The position numbers were made by a program, and so were the translations under genes. Below are positions 6,174 to 11,638 of a DNA stretch of 11,638 nucleotides, piece after piece. Each line of letters starts with the position of its first letter. The stretch's first letter is position 1. This DNA is from Candidatus Aminicenantes bacterium UBA876. Lineage in GTDB: Bacteria > Acidobacteriota > Aminicenantia > UBA2199. The notes below the pieces were generated by a model. It was not told the origin of the DNA, did no database searches, and was given only the letters and a program-made list of their open reading frames with translations. The DNA lies in the NCBI GenBank assembly GCA_002294665.1, contig DBFQ01000072.1, positions 1 through 11,638 on the forward strand, given 5' to 3'.

Positions 6174-7664
6174 TTACATGCCGGGAGGAACAATCGCCTG
6201 GATGATTCCGCTTACAATCACGGCGTTGAGCAGGCCCAGGATGATCAGGGCGGTGGCCAGGATCAGTGTGGGCGTCAGCATCGAGGCCGGCGCTTCTTCC
6301 CGCGCAGTGGCGTGATCGTCGGGTACCTCTCCCTGCATGGGCTTCATGTAGACCTTCTCGAGGATGCGGAAAAAGTAGATCGCGTTCAGCAGGCTGCTGA
6401 CCAGCAGGGCGGCCAGGAACAGCCAGCGGTGGTTCTGGATGGTTCCCAATGCCAGGTACCACTTGCTGAAAAACCCCACAGTCGGTGGCACTCCCACCAT
6501 GGAAAGCGCCCCCGCGGCAAAAGCCGCCGTGGTCCAGGGCATGCGTTTACGCACGCGGTGATCCAGCCGGGGAATGGTGGAATGGCCCAGTTTGATGCGG
6601 TAATTTCCCGCGACCAGGAAGAGGCAGGCCTTCATGACGGCGTGGTTCATGACGTGGAGCACGGCTCCGATGATGCCGTAGGCGTTGGCCAGGCCGATCC
6701 CCAAACCGATGTAACCGATCTGGGCCACGCTGCTGTAGGCCAGCATGCGTTTCATTTCTTTCTGGGCCATGGCCATTATGGAACCGTAAATGATGGCGAT
6801 TGCTCCCAGCCAGGCCAGGATTTCCGTCAGCGGCAGGGAGTTGCGCACGAAGTCCACGCCGAATACGTAAAAAATCACGCGGATGATCGCGTATGCGCCG
6901 ACCTTGGCTCCCACCGGCGCGATCAGGGCCGAAGACGCGGAAGGCGCGTAGGTATAGGCATCGGGCAGCCAGCCGTGGAGAGGGAAGATGGCCATTTTAA
7001 TGCCCAGGCCCGTTACCATCAGGCCCAGGGCCGCCACCAGGGCGGGCTGGTGATACAGGGTGGGCGCGATCCGGGCCACGTCGGCCATGTTCAACGACCC
7101 GGTGGTCATGTACAGGAAACCGACTCCGAGAAGGTAGAAACTGCCGCCCACGGTGCCCATGATCAGGTAACGGAAAGCGGCCACGGGGGCCTTCCTGTTG
7201 CCCACGGCGATCATGCCGTACAGGGCCAGGGAACTGATCTCCAGGAAGACGTAGAGGTTGAAAAAGTCACCGGTCATGACGATGCCGTTGAATCCGGTCA
7301 GCATCAGCATGACAACGGCGTAGTAGGGCATGGACCGGTCGGGGAGTTCGGCGGCTACGCTGCGGTGGGCGTGCAGCAGCACCAGCAGACTGACCGCGTT
7401 GATTACCAGGGATACGAATGCGGACAAGGGGTCCAGCACGTATTCGATGCCGATGGGAGGGAGCCAACCGCCGAAATGGTAATGGATGGTCCCTTCTGCG
7501 AGCACGCGCACGACATTGACCACCGAAATAATCGTCGCGAAGGCTGACGCGCACAGTGCCAGGGGATAGGCCAGCCAGCGCTTGCGGAAAGCCACCATGG
7601 GGATGAGGATGGCCGCCAGCAGCAGGCTCAAGGGGGCGAGGGCGGGTGAATTACTCAGAATCAT
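6174..7664 (-). CDS. mrpD: Mrp antiporter subunit D, 496 aa
   Basis: MrpD is a NuoM/N-like proton channel subunit of the Mrp Na+/H+ antiporter, in the inner membrane. The conserved residues are Glu142 (YVFLEISSLALYG, TM5), Lys223 (GIKMAIFPLHGWLPDAY, TM7), Lys254 (PVGAKVGAYAIIRV, TM8), Lys345 (NHAVMKACLFLVAG) and Lys401 (GFFSKWYLALG, TM12). The length fits the family. It starts at ATG 7664, overlapping the end of mrpC by 14 bp, with only a weak purine stretch upstream. It follows mrpC directly, as in most Mrp clusters. Of the three antiporter subunits here this is the most standard, and its position matches MbhH of archaeal hydrogenase clusters. Confidence 0.94.
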   Translation of the reverse strand: MILSNSPALAPLSLLLAAILIPMVAFRKRWLAYPLALCASAFATIISVVNVVRVLAEGTIHYHFGGWLPPIGIEYVLDPLSAFVSLVINAVSLLVLLHAHRSVAAELPDRSMPYYAVVMLMLTGFNGIVMTGDFFNLYVFLEISSLALYGMIAVGNRKAPVAAFRYLIMGTVGGSFYLLGVGFLYMTTGSLNMADVARIAPTLYHQPALVAALGLMVTGLGIKMAIFPLHGWLPDAYTYAPSASSALIAPVGAKVGAYAIIRVIFYVFGVDFVRNSLPLTEILAWLGAIAIIYGSIMAMAQKEMKRMLAYSSVAQIGYIGLGIGLANAYGIIGAVLHVMNHAVMKACLFLVAGNYRIKLGHSTIPRLDHRVRKRMPWTTAAFAAGALSMVGVPPTVGFFSKWYLALGTIQNHRWLFLAALLVSSLLNAIYFFRILEKVYMKPMQGEVPDDHATAREEAPASMLTPTLILATALIILGLLNAVIVSGIIQAIVPPGM

Positions 7665-8037
7665 CGTCTTTTCTCATTTCTGCCAGCAGGCGGGTTTCGT
7701 CCAGGGTTTGGTAGCGTTTGAAAATCGTGATCACCAGCGCCAGCGCCACTCCCAGGGTGGCTACGCCGACAACGATGGCCGTCAGCATCAGGGTATGGGG
7801 AAGCGGATTGATGTAATGGGCGGGATCCAGGGGACCTTTGACGGCATCCAGCACCGGTACGGTCGCTCCCCACTTGTTGGCAGCGGCCACGTAAAAAAGG
7901 ATGATGGAAACCTGGAAGATCGTCATGCCGATCAGTTTCTTGACCAGGTTGTTCTTGATCATCATGCCATAAAGGCCGATCGCCATCAGGATAAAGGCAA
8001 ACCAGTAGGCGTAATGGCCGACAAAGAAATCAAGCAT
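7651..8037 (-). CDS. mrpC: Mrp antiporter subunit C (NuoK-like), 128 aa
   Basis: This three-helix NuoK homologue sits between the antiporter subunits and the rest of the Mrp complex. The start at ATG 8037 is preferred over the longer open frame because GGAGG lies just upstream and the extra N-terminus would be mrpB read out of frame. Helices lie at about residues 10-27, 35-53 and 80-106. The family segment PLPHTLMLTAIVVGVA (78-93) is the counterpart of the NuoK/MrpC PLPQALVLTAIVIG pattern, with His in place of the usual Gln. The C-terminus is charged (EMRKDDDSE). It overlaps mrpB by 8 bp and mrpD by 14 bp, which fits tight translational coupling. Confidence 0.93.
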   Translation of the reverse strand: MLDFFVGHYAYWFAFILMAIGLYGMMIKNNLVKKLIGMTIFQVSIILFYVAAANKWGATVPVLDAVKGPLDPAHYINPLPHTLMLTAIVVGVATLGVALALVITIFKRYQTLDETRLLAEMRKDDDSE

Positions 8038-8467
8038 CCGGATCGCCCTCCAGCAGGTTGTCGTAGATGGATACCAGGATGGCCAGTACCGCCAGGCCGA
8101 CACCGATCTCGACCAGCAGAATGCCATAGGAACGGCTCAATGGCTCATGGTGAGACAGGTGCAACGCCGCGTAATTCAGAAAACGGTCGCCCATGAGCAG
8201 GGCCGCCAGGCCGGTGCTGAAATAGATCAATACGCCCAGTGAACCCAGCGGCGTGGCCCAGGAGCGGGAAAACTGCAGTTGGGCCCTTTCACTGCCTTCG
8301 GACAGGCGTACCAGGATGATGGCCGCGGCGATCAGCGTGCCGCCCTGGAAGCCGCCGCCCGGACTGTAATGGCCGTGAAAAATCACGTACAGGGCGAACA
8401 TCATGATAAACGGAGATACGGTGCGGCTGACCAGGGAAACAATCGGGTTGGGCCTATGCGTTTTCAT
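8030..8467 (-). CDS. mrpB: Mrp antiporter subunit B (MnhB domain), 145 aa
   Basis: This is the MnhB-family membrane subunit, equivalent to MbhF. The hallmark is residues 31-43, HGHYSPGGGFQGG, after a first helix at about 16-30. Further helices lie around 42-55, 72-90 and 110-133. The segment SYGILLVEIGVGLAV near the C-terminus is also typical. The start ATG 8467 overlaps the end of the MbhE-like gene by 14 bp. No residue expected for the family appears to be missing. In Mrp complexes this subunit packs against the C-terminal part of MrpA, which here is made as the separate MbhD- and MbhE-like proteins. Confidence 0.94.
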   Translation of the reverse strand: MKTHRPNPIVSLVSRTVSPFIMMFALYVIFHGHYSPGGGFQGGTLIAAAIILVRLSEGSERAQLQFSRSWATPLGSLGVLIYFSTGLAALLMGDRFLNYAALHLSHHEPLSRSYGILLVEIGVGLAVLAILVSIYDNLLEGDPDA

Positions 8468-8768
8468 CTTTTTTGTCTTTGCGCCGCCGCAGCAGCATGA
8501 AACAGATCAGTCCGGCGGTCATGATCACGGTTTCTTCACCCAGGGTGTCGTAGCCGCGGTAGTCGGCCAGGATCACGGTGACCATGTTGTCCGTATGCGC
8601 GTCACGTCGGGCGTTGCGGATGTAGTAAGCGGCGGCTCCGGGGGAGTGGACCGGGCTTTGGTCGAGGTGGATGGGGGCGTAAGGATCTCCCCGCTGGGGA
8701 AGTCCCAGCGAGGCGTAAATCATCAGCCCGGTAAACAGCAATAAGACAATGTAATTGGCGGTTTTCAA
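8454..8768 (-). CDS. MbhE-like subunit (MrpA C-terminal-type segment), 104 aa
   Basis: A longer open frame exists, but the supported start is TTG 8768. It has AAGGAG at 8780-8775 with a 6-base gap, and it overlaps the preceding stop (TTGA). The protein has one N-terminal helix (about 4-20), an extra-membrane loop (HSPGAAAYYIRNARRD) and a second helix (about 80-94). The motif ADYRGYDTLGEET (68-80) is the signature shared by MbhE and the C-terminal end of large MrpA proteins, where the acidic residues are thought to belong to the sodium path. The tail is Lys/Asp-rich. In classical Mrp operons this segment is fused to MrpA; here it is a free polypeptide, as in archaeal membrane-bound hydrogenase clusters. 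Confidence 0.9.
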   Translation of the reverse strand: MKTANYIVLLLFTGLMIYASLGLPQRGDPYAPIHLDQSPVHSPGAAAYYIRNARRDAHTDNMVTVILADYRGYDTLGEETVIMTAGLICFMLLRRRKDKKDENA

Positions 8769-9010
8769 TCGCTGCTCCTTCGCCAGGTCTTGAACAGGGC
8801 GACCAGCATGAGCACGCCGGATACGCCGGCGCCCACGACCGCTTCGGTAAAACCCACATCCACGGCGCCCATGGCCGCGTAGAGCAGGGCGGAAAAGAAG
8901 CTGAACACGCTCAGCACGATCACCGCGGAGACCAGGTTGCGTACCCATAACGCCATGGCGGCGGTGACGATCAGAAAGAGGAAGAGTACGATTTCCAGTT
9001 GCCAGTACAT
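8765..9010 (-). CDS. MbhD-like DUF4040 subunit, 81 aa
   Basis: This short three-helix membrane protein corresponds to the DUF4040 section of MrpA and to MbhD. Helices lie at about residues 6-22, 27-48 and 53-73. The family motif is VDVGFTEAVVGAGVSG (50-65) with Asp51 and Glu56; in MrpA/MbhD this segment runs as GAPDVAFTEAAVGAG. The start ATG 9010 has GGAAGG 6 bases upstream and lies 2 bp after the mrpG stop. Its stop overlaps the TTG start of the MbhE-like gene. Together these two genes replace the C-terminal third of a normal MrpA. Confidence 0.92.
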   Translation of the reverse strand: MYWQLEIVLFLFLIVTAAMALWVRNLVSAVIVLSVFSFFSALLYAAMGAVDVGFTEAVVGAGVSGVLMLVALFKTWRRSSD

Positions 9011-9012
9011 GG

Positions 9013-9351
9013 TCAGCCTTCCCCGGACCGGTTTTTGCGCCGCGGGTGGTCGCGTTTGAACCAGGGGCGCAGGCCGAAGCGGTATGCCGCGTTGGTCAGG
9101 GCGTTGGTTCCCGTGGGATTGGTCAGGGCCACGAACACGATAATGAGCAACAACTTGACGCTGGTAAGGGTGAAACCTTCATAAATCACCAGGCCCAGGA
9201 TGATCAGGATCAGGGCCAGGGTGTCCACTTTGCCCTGGGCATGGGCGCGGCAGTAGAAATCGGGCAGGCGGATCAGGCCGATGCTGCCCACGGCCATGAA
9301 GAAGGTGCCCAGGCTGACCAGGATAATGGAGATAACCGTGCTAATTTCCAT
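9013..9351 (-). CDS. mrpG: Mrp antiporter subunit G, 112 aa
   Basis: This is the MnhG/PhaG-family small membrane subunit. The signature IGLIRLPDFYCRAHA (24-38) is clear and is followed by Lys-Val-Asp-Thr-Leu and a second helix. A third helix lies around residues 62-78. The C-terminal tail from about residue 93 is Arg/Lys-rich and cytoplasmic. The start ATG 9351 overlaps the mrpF stop by 11 bp; the purine stretch before it is a poor ribosome-binding site, so coupling to mrpF is likely. Order and length match MrpG and MbhC. Confidence 0.94.
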   Translation of the reverse strand: MEISTVISIILVSLGTFFMAVGSIGLIRLPDFYCRAHAQGKVDTLALILIILGLVIYEGFTLTSVKLLLIIVFVALTNPTGTNALTNAAYRFGLRPWFKRDHPRRKNRSGEG

Positions 9352-9625
9352 CTTTTTTCTTTGATTTCAGGGTGGACCCGAGGTATTTCGCGAAGGCGAT
9401 GGTGCCGATGAAATTCAACCCGGCATACGCCATGGTGATGTCGACAAACATATCGAGACGGTTAAAGATCACCCCGACCAGCAGGATGATCACCATGGAG
9501 TTGGTGGCGATGGATCCGGCGCACAGCATGCGGTCGTAAAGGGTCGGGCCGGTGACCACGCGGTAAAAGGGCACGAAGATGATGATGGTCAGCAATACGG
9601 CAAAATAGATCAGGTAATGTTGCAT
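9341..9625 (-). CDS. mrpF: Mrp antiporter subunit F, 94 aa
   Basis: This is the MnhF/MrpF-family three-helix membrane subunit (MbhB equivalent). The segment GPTLYDRML (26-34) is the family mark, followed by LLVGVIFNRLDMFVDITMAY with the conserved Asp62 region and NFIGTIAFAKYL (71-82). ATG 9625 is preferred; a GTG at 9628 is the alternative and would give GTGA overlap with the mrpE stop, but the weak GAGA site is better spaced for the ATG. The C-terminus is Lys-rich. It lies between mrpE and mrpG as in standard Mrp clusters. Confidence 0.93.
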   Translation of the reverse strand: MQHYLIYFAVLLTIIIFVPFYRVVTGPTLYDRMLCAGSIATNSMVIILLVGVIFNRLDMFVDITMAYAGLNFIGTIAFAKYLGSTLKSKKKDGN

Positions 9626-10209
9626 CACATATCTCTTTTTGAACGGATGATGGCCGTGCTTCCGACCACCTGGCCCGGAGTTTTCGCATACAGGCGCGCC
9701 ACCTGGCCGGGCAGGGATCCATCCAGGATACCCGATGCCGATACATCCATCAGGGCGTGCACCACGAATTCATCATCCTGAAGCTGGACCGTGATGGTTC
9801 CGGGAGTCAGGGTGATGGAGTTGCCCAGGATGACGCGCGAGCTGGTTCCCGGCAAGCGGGTCTTGAAGGTCACAATTGAGGGATCGATGGGCATGCGCGG
9901 ACTCAGGACCGCGTAGGCCACCTGCAGGCTCGCCACCAGGATCTGCCACAACAGCCAGAAAACATAGTAGACAAAGCGAAGCGGGCGCAGACCGGCGGGG
10001 TATTGCTGTTTGATGCGGGCTTCGACCTGCTGCATCTCTTCGCGATAGAAGTGCAGGCGGCGCAGCCTGAGATGCAGGAGAACCACCGCGGTTGCGGATA
10101 CCACGCCCATGGACACATGGAAGAGGTCGTAGTGCCCGCTCAGCAACAGCCAGAAGCCCAGCAGAAAAATAAACTGCAGAACTGTTTGTACCGTGAAAAC
10201 GCGTTTCAA
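9625..10209 (-). CDS. mrpE: Mrp antiporter subunit E, 194 aa
   Basis: This is the MnhE/MrpE family (MbhA equivalent), the first gene of the operon. Two or three N-terminal helices (about 8-25, 29-47 and 78-103) are followed by a cytoplasmic domain. The domain carries the strong family motif LGNSITLTPGTITV at residues 128-141. No ATG is available at the start: TTG 10209 is chosen because AGAGG lies 6 bases before it, whereas TTG 10215 directly abuts that site. MrpE is non-catalytic in known complexes but is needed for assembly or stability. A perfect-consensus promoter lies 66 bases upstream of the start. Confidence 0.92.
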   Translation of the reverse strand: MKRVFTVQTVLQFIFLLGFWLLLSGHYDLFHVSMGVVSATAVVLLHLRLRRLHFYREEMQQVEARIKQQYPAGLRPLRFVYYVFWLLWQILVASLQVAYAVLSPRMPIDPSIVTFKTRLPGTSSRVILGNSITLTPGTITVQLQDDEFVVHALMDVSASGILDGSLPGQVARLYAKTPGQVVGSTAIIRSKRDM

Positions 10210-10215
10210 CCGCAA

Positions 10216-10220
10216 CCTCT
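10216..10220 (-). promoter_or_regulatory. Ribosome-binding site deciding the mrpE start
   Basis: AGAGG on the minus strand lies 6 bases before TTG 10209 and directly against TTG 10215. The spacing supports the shorter protein. The GC-rich leader just before it (around 10221-10244) can fold a short GGCCG/CGGCC stem. Confidence 0.45.
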
Positions 10221-10274
10221 GGGCCGGCCGTTCGGCGGCGGCCTTGGATTCGGGGATCGATTATGGGAAACCGG

Positions 10275-10303
10275 ATTATAGTGTTTCACCCTTAACTTGT
10301 CAA
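10275..10303 (-). promoter_or_regulatory. Consensus sigma70-type promoter of the Mrp operon
   Basis: On the minus strand, TTGACA (10303-10298) and TATAAT (10280-10275) are separated by exactly 17 bases (10297-10281). Both hexamers match the housekeeping consensus at all six positions. Transcription should start near 10268, giving a leader of about 60 bases before mrpE. The match implies a strong, probably constitutive promoter unless a repressor covers it. Confidence 0.85.
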
Positions 10304-10318
10304 CCCGTTGTGCCGACG

Positions 10319-10347
10319 TTGACTTCTGTATGCGCCGTTGCTAGGCT
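10319..10347 (+). promoter_or_regulatory. Probable sigma70-type promoter of fhs
   Basis: TTGACT (10319-10324, five of six consensus bases) is followed after 17 bases by TAGGCT (10342-10347, three of six, including TA and the final T). It would start transcription about 20 bases before the fhs ATG. It lies back to back with the Mrp promoter; the two -35 boxes are 15 bp apart. Confidence 0.45.
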
Positions 10348-10375
10348 GTATCTGTTGTCGCGCCTGGAGGTGATC

Positions 10376-11638
10376 ATGAAATCGGATATCGAAATCGCCC
10401 GCGCGGTTGAACTGGAACCCATCGAGTCATTGCGGGAACGCCTGGGTATACTCGAAAGCGAGTTTTCCCCCTGCGGGCGTTTCAAGGGCAAAATCGACCT
10501 GTCCCTGCTGGAACGTTTCAAAGCCCGACCCGACGGGAAACTCATCGTGGTGACGGCCGTCACGCCGACCAAATACGGCGAGGGGAAAACCACTACTTCG
10601 ATCGGCCTCACCATGGGCTTGAACCGCCTGGGCCATGCTTCGATCGTCACCTTGCGCGAACCGTCGCTGGGTCCGGTTTTCGGAGTAAAAGGCGGCGCCG
10701 CGGGCGGGGGTTATTCGCAGGTTCTGCCCATGGAGGATATCAACCTGCACTTTACCGGTGACATCCATGCGGTGACGACGGCCAACAACCTCTTGTCGGC
10801 GGTGATCGGCAACCACATGCACTTTTCCAACGACCTGCGCCTCGATACGCGCCGCATCCTGTGGAATCGCGCCATGGATATGAACGACCGCAGCCTGCGC
10901 CACATTGTCGTCGGCCTCGGAGGATCCAAGCACGGGTATCCGCGCGAGGACGAGGTGTTGATTACGGCCGCCTCCGAGGTGATGGCCGTGCTGACGCTTT
11001 CGGAAAACATCCGCGATTTGAAGGAGCGTTTGGGGCGCATCCTGGTGGGGTTTTCGCGCAACAACCAGCCGGCGTACGTCCGGGATTTCAAGGTCTGCGG
11101 CGCCATGGCCGCCGTGCTCAAGGATGCCATCAAGCCCAACCTGGTCCAGACCATGGAGCGCACCGCGGCGCTGATCCATTGCGGTCCGTTCGCAAATATC
11201 TCTTTCGGCACCAACTCGGTGCTGGCCAACCGCATGGCCTTGAAAATGGCCGATTACGTGGTGACCGAATGCGGGTTCGGTTCCGACCTGGGTTTTGAAA
11301 AATTCGTCAACCTGGTCAGTCGCACGGCGGGATACCGCATCCATGCCGTGGTTGTGGTGGCAACTGTACGTGCGCTGCGCTACCAGGGTAAGGGCAAGGG
11401 CATGGCGGCCTTGCGTGACGGCCTGGCCAACCTGGGACGGCATATCGCCAATGTGCGCGAGTTCGGCCTGCAACCGGTGGTGGCGATCAACGCGTTCCCG
11501 GATGACAGTACAGAAGAGCTGGAAACCATCAAGGCCTATGCCCGCGAGCAGGGCGCGCGTGCCGCGGTTTCCACGGCCCATGCCCACGGCGGCGCCGGAG
11601 CGGAAGAGATGGCGGCCGCCGTGGTGGAAGCGGCTTCC
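10376..11638 (+). CDS. fhs: Formate-tetrahydrofolate ligase, first 421 codons (cut by window end)
   Basis: Fhs joins formate to tetrahydrofolate using ATP, giving 10-formyl-THF in the cytoplasm; it is the entry to the methyl branch of the Wood-Ljungdahl pathway and a general C1 supply. The start ATG 10376 has GGAGGTGA at 10366-10373. The N-terminus MKSDIEIARAV is typical. The nucleotide loop TPTKYGEGKTTTSIGL is at residues 63-78 and the family signature GVKGGAAGGGYSQV at 103-116. VATVRAL (328-334) begins the second signature, but it continues as RYQGKGKGM where most members have K-x-HGG and a longer loop, so about seven residues appear to be missing. INAFP (371-375) is normal. The full protein is usually about 555 residues, so the last quarter lies outside the window. 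The frame has no stop up to the window end. Confidence 0.95.
   Translation, partial: MKSDIEIARAVELEPIESLRERLGILESEFSPCGRFKGKIDLSLLERFKARPDGKLIVVTAVTPTKYGEGKTTTSIGLTMGLNRLGHASIVTLREPSLGPVFGVKGGAAGGGYSQVLPMEDINLHFTGDIHAVTTANNLLSAVIGNHMHFSNDLRLDTRRILWNRAMDMNDRSLRHIVVGLGGSKHGYPREDEVLITAASEVMAVLTLSENIRDLKERLGRILVGFSRNNQPAYVRDFKVCGAMAAVLKDAIKPNLVQTMERTAALIHCGPFANISFGTNSVLANRMALKMADYVVTECGFGSDLGFEKFVNLVSRTAGYRIHAVVVVATVRALRYQGKGKGMAALRDGLANLGRHIANVREFGLQPVVAINAFPDDSTEELETIKAYAREQGARAAVSTAHAHGGAGAEEMAAAVVEAAS

Larger units (their letters stand above)
2721..10209 (-). other. Mrp-type cation/proton antiporter operon (11 genes)
   Basis: Eleven co-directional membrane-protein genes are packed with overlaps or gaps of at most 9 bp, read from 10209 down to 2721. 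The order is mrpE, F, G, MbhD-like, MbhE-like, mrpB, C, D, a second antiporter subunit, a small two-helix protein, and a third antiporter subunit. The first eight match the order of the Mrp module (MbhA-H) of archaeal membrane-bound hydrogenase and of split bacterial Mrp clusters. One consensus promoter precedes mrpE and one hairpin follows the last gene, so a single polycistronic message is likely. Confidence 0.85.

Noticed and set aside
6312..7547. Long + strand open frame (about 411 codons) opposite mrpD
   Set aside because: It has the same His/Gln/Gly-rich shadow composition and no ribosome-binding site. The opposite strand has full MrpD motifs.
10216..10274. Sodium-responsive or other riboswitch in the mrpE leader
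   Set aside because: The leader from the predicted start is only about 60 bases and shows just one short GC stem. I saw no recognisable riboswitch core.
10427..11587. Minus-strand open frame of about 386 codons across fhs
   Set aside because: The + strand here encodes an unmistakable Fhs with both conserved motifs. The minus frame is its reverse-complement shadow.
1..11638. CRISPR array, tRNA, rRNA or insertion sequence
   Set aside because: No regularly spaced repeats, transposase-like frames or tRNA/rRNA-like segments were seen. Gene-free stretches are all under 300 bp.

Overview
The window looks like part of the chromosome of a Gram-negative-type bacterium. Two exported proteins, one of them a lipoprotein with a clear lipobox, support an envelope with a periplasm. 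A formate-tetrahydrofolate ligase and an archaeal-style split Mrp cluster suggest an anaerobic or C1-metabolising lineage, such as Desulfobacterota or an Acidobacteriota/Aminicenantes-like group. That lineage guess is weak and comes only from gene content. By eye, the left 2.6 kb is clearly less GC-rich than the rest.

Left part (1-2451, all + strand). A 500-residue exported protein that I do not recognise is followed 20 bp later by a small lipoprotein with a BamE/SmpA-like look. Next comes a carboxymuconolactone decarboxylase/AhpD-family gene. It has an excellent ribosome-binding site and start at 2116, but its 21st codon is an in-frame TAG. The rest of the domain, including the CxxC...H active site, is intact.

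Centre (2721-10209, all - strand). This is an eleven-gene Mrp-type cation/proton antiporter operon, read right to left: mrpE, mrpF, mrpG, an MbhD-like DUF4040 protein, an MbhE-like protein, mrpB, mrpC, mrpD, a second MrpD/NuoL-type antiporter subunit, a 76-residue two-helix membrane protein, and a third antiporter-type subunit with a C-terminal extension. The genes overlap or nearly touch throughout. The first eight follow the order of the Mrp module of archaeal membrane-bound hydrogenases (MbhA-H), and there is no full-length MrpA. No hydrogenase or sulfane-reductase subunits occur in the window. The operon has a perfect-consensus sigma70-type promoter (TTGACA, 17 bp, TATAAT) just upstream of mrpE. 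A GC-rich perfect hairpin sits 9 bp past its last stop codon.

Right part (10376-11638, + strand). This is the first 421 codons of fhs (formate-tetrahydrofolate ligase), divergent from the Mrp operon and cut by the window end. The 160-170 bp between the two units holds back-to-back promoters. The antiporter operon probably couples proton and sodium gradients at the membrane, and Fhs feeds formate into the folate C1 pool. The window shows adjacency of the two units, not a proven functional link.
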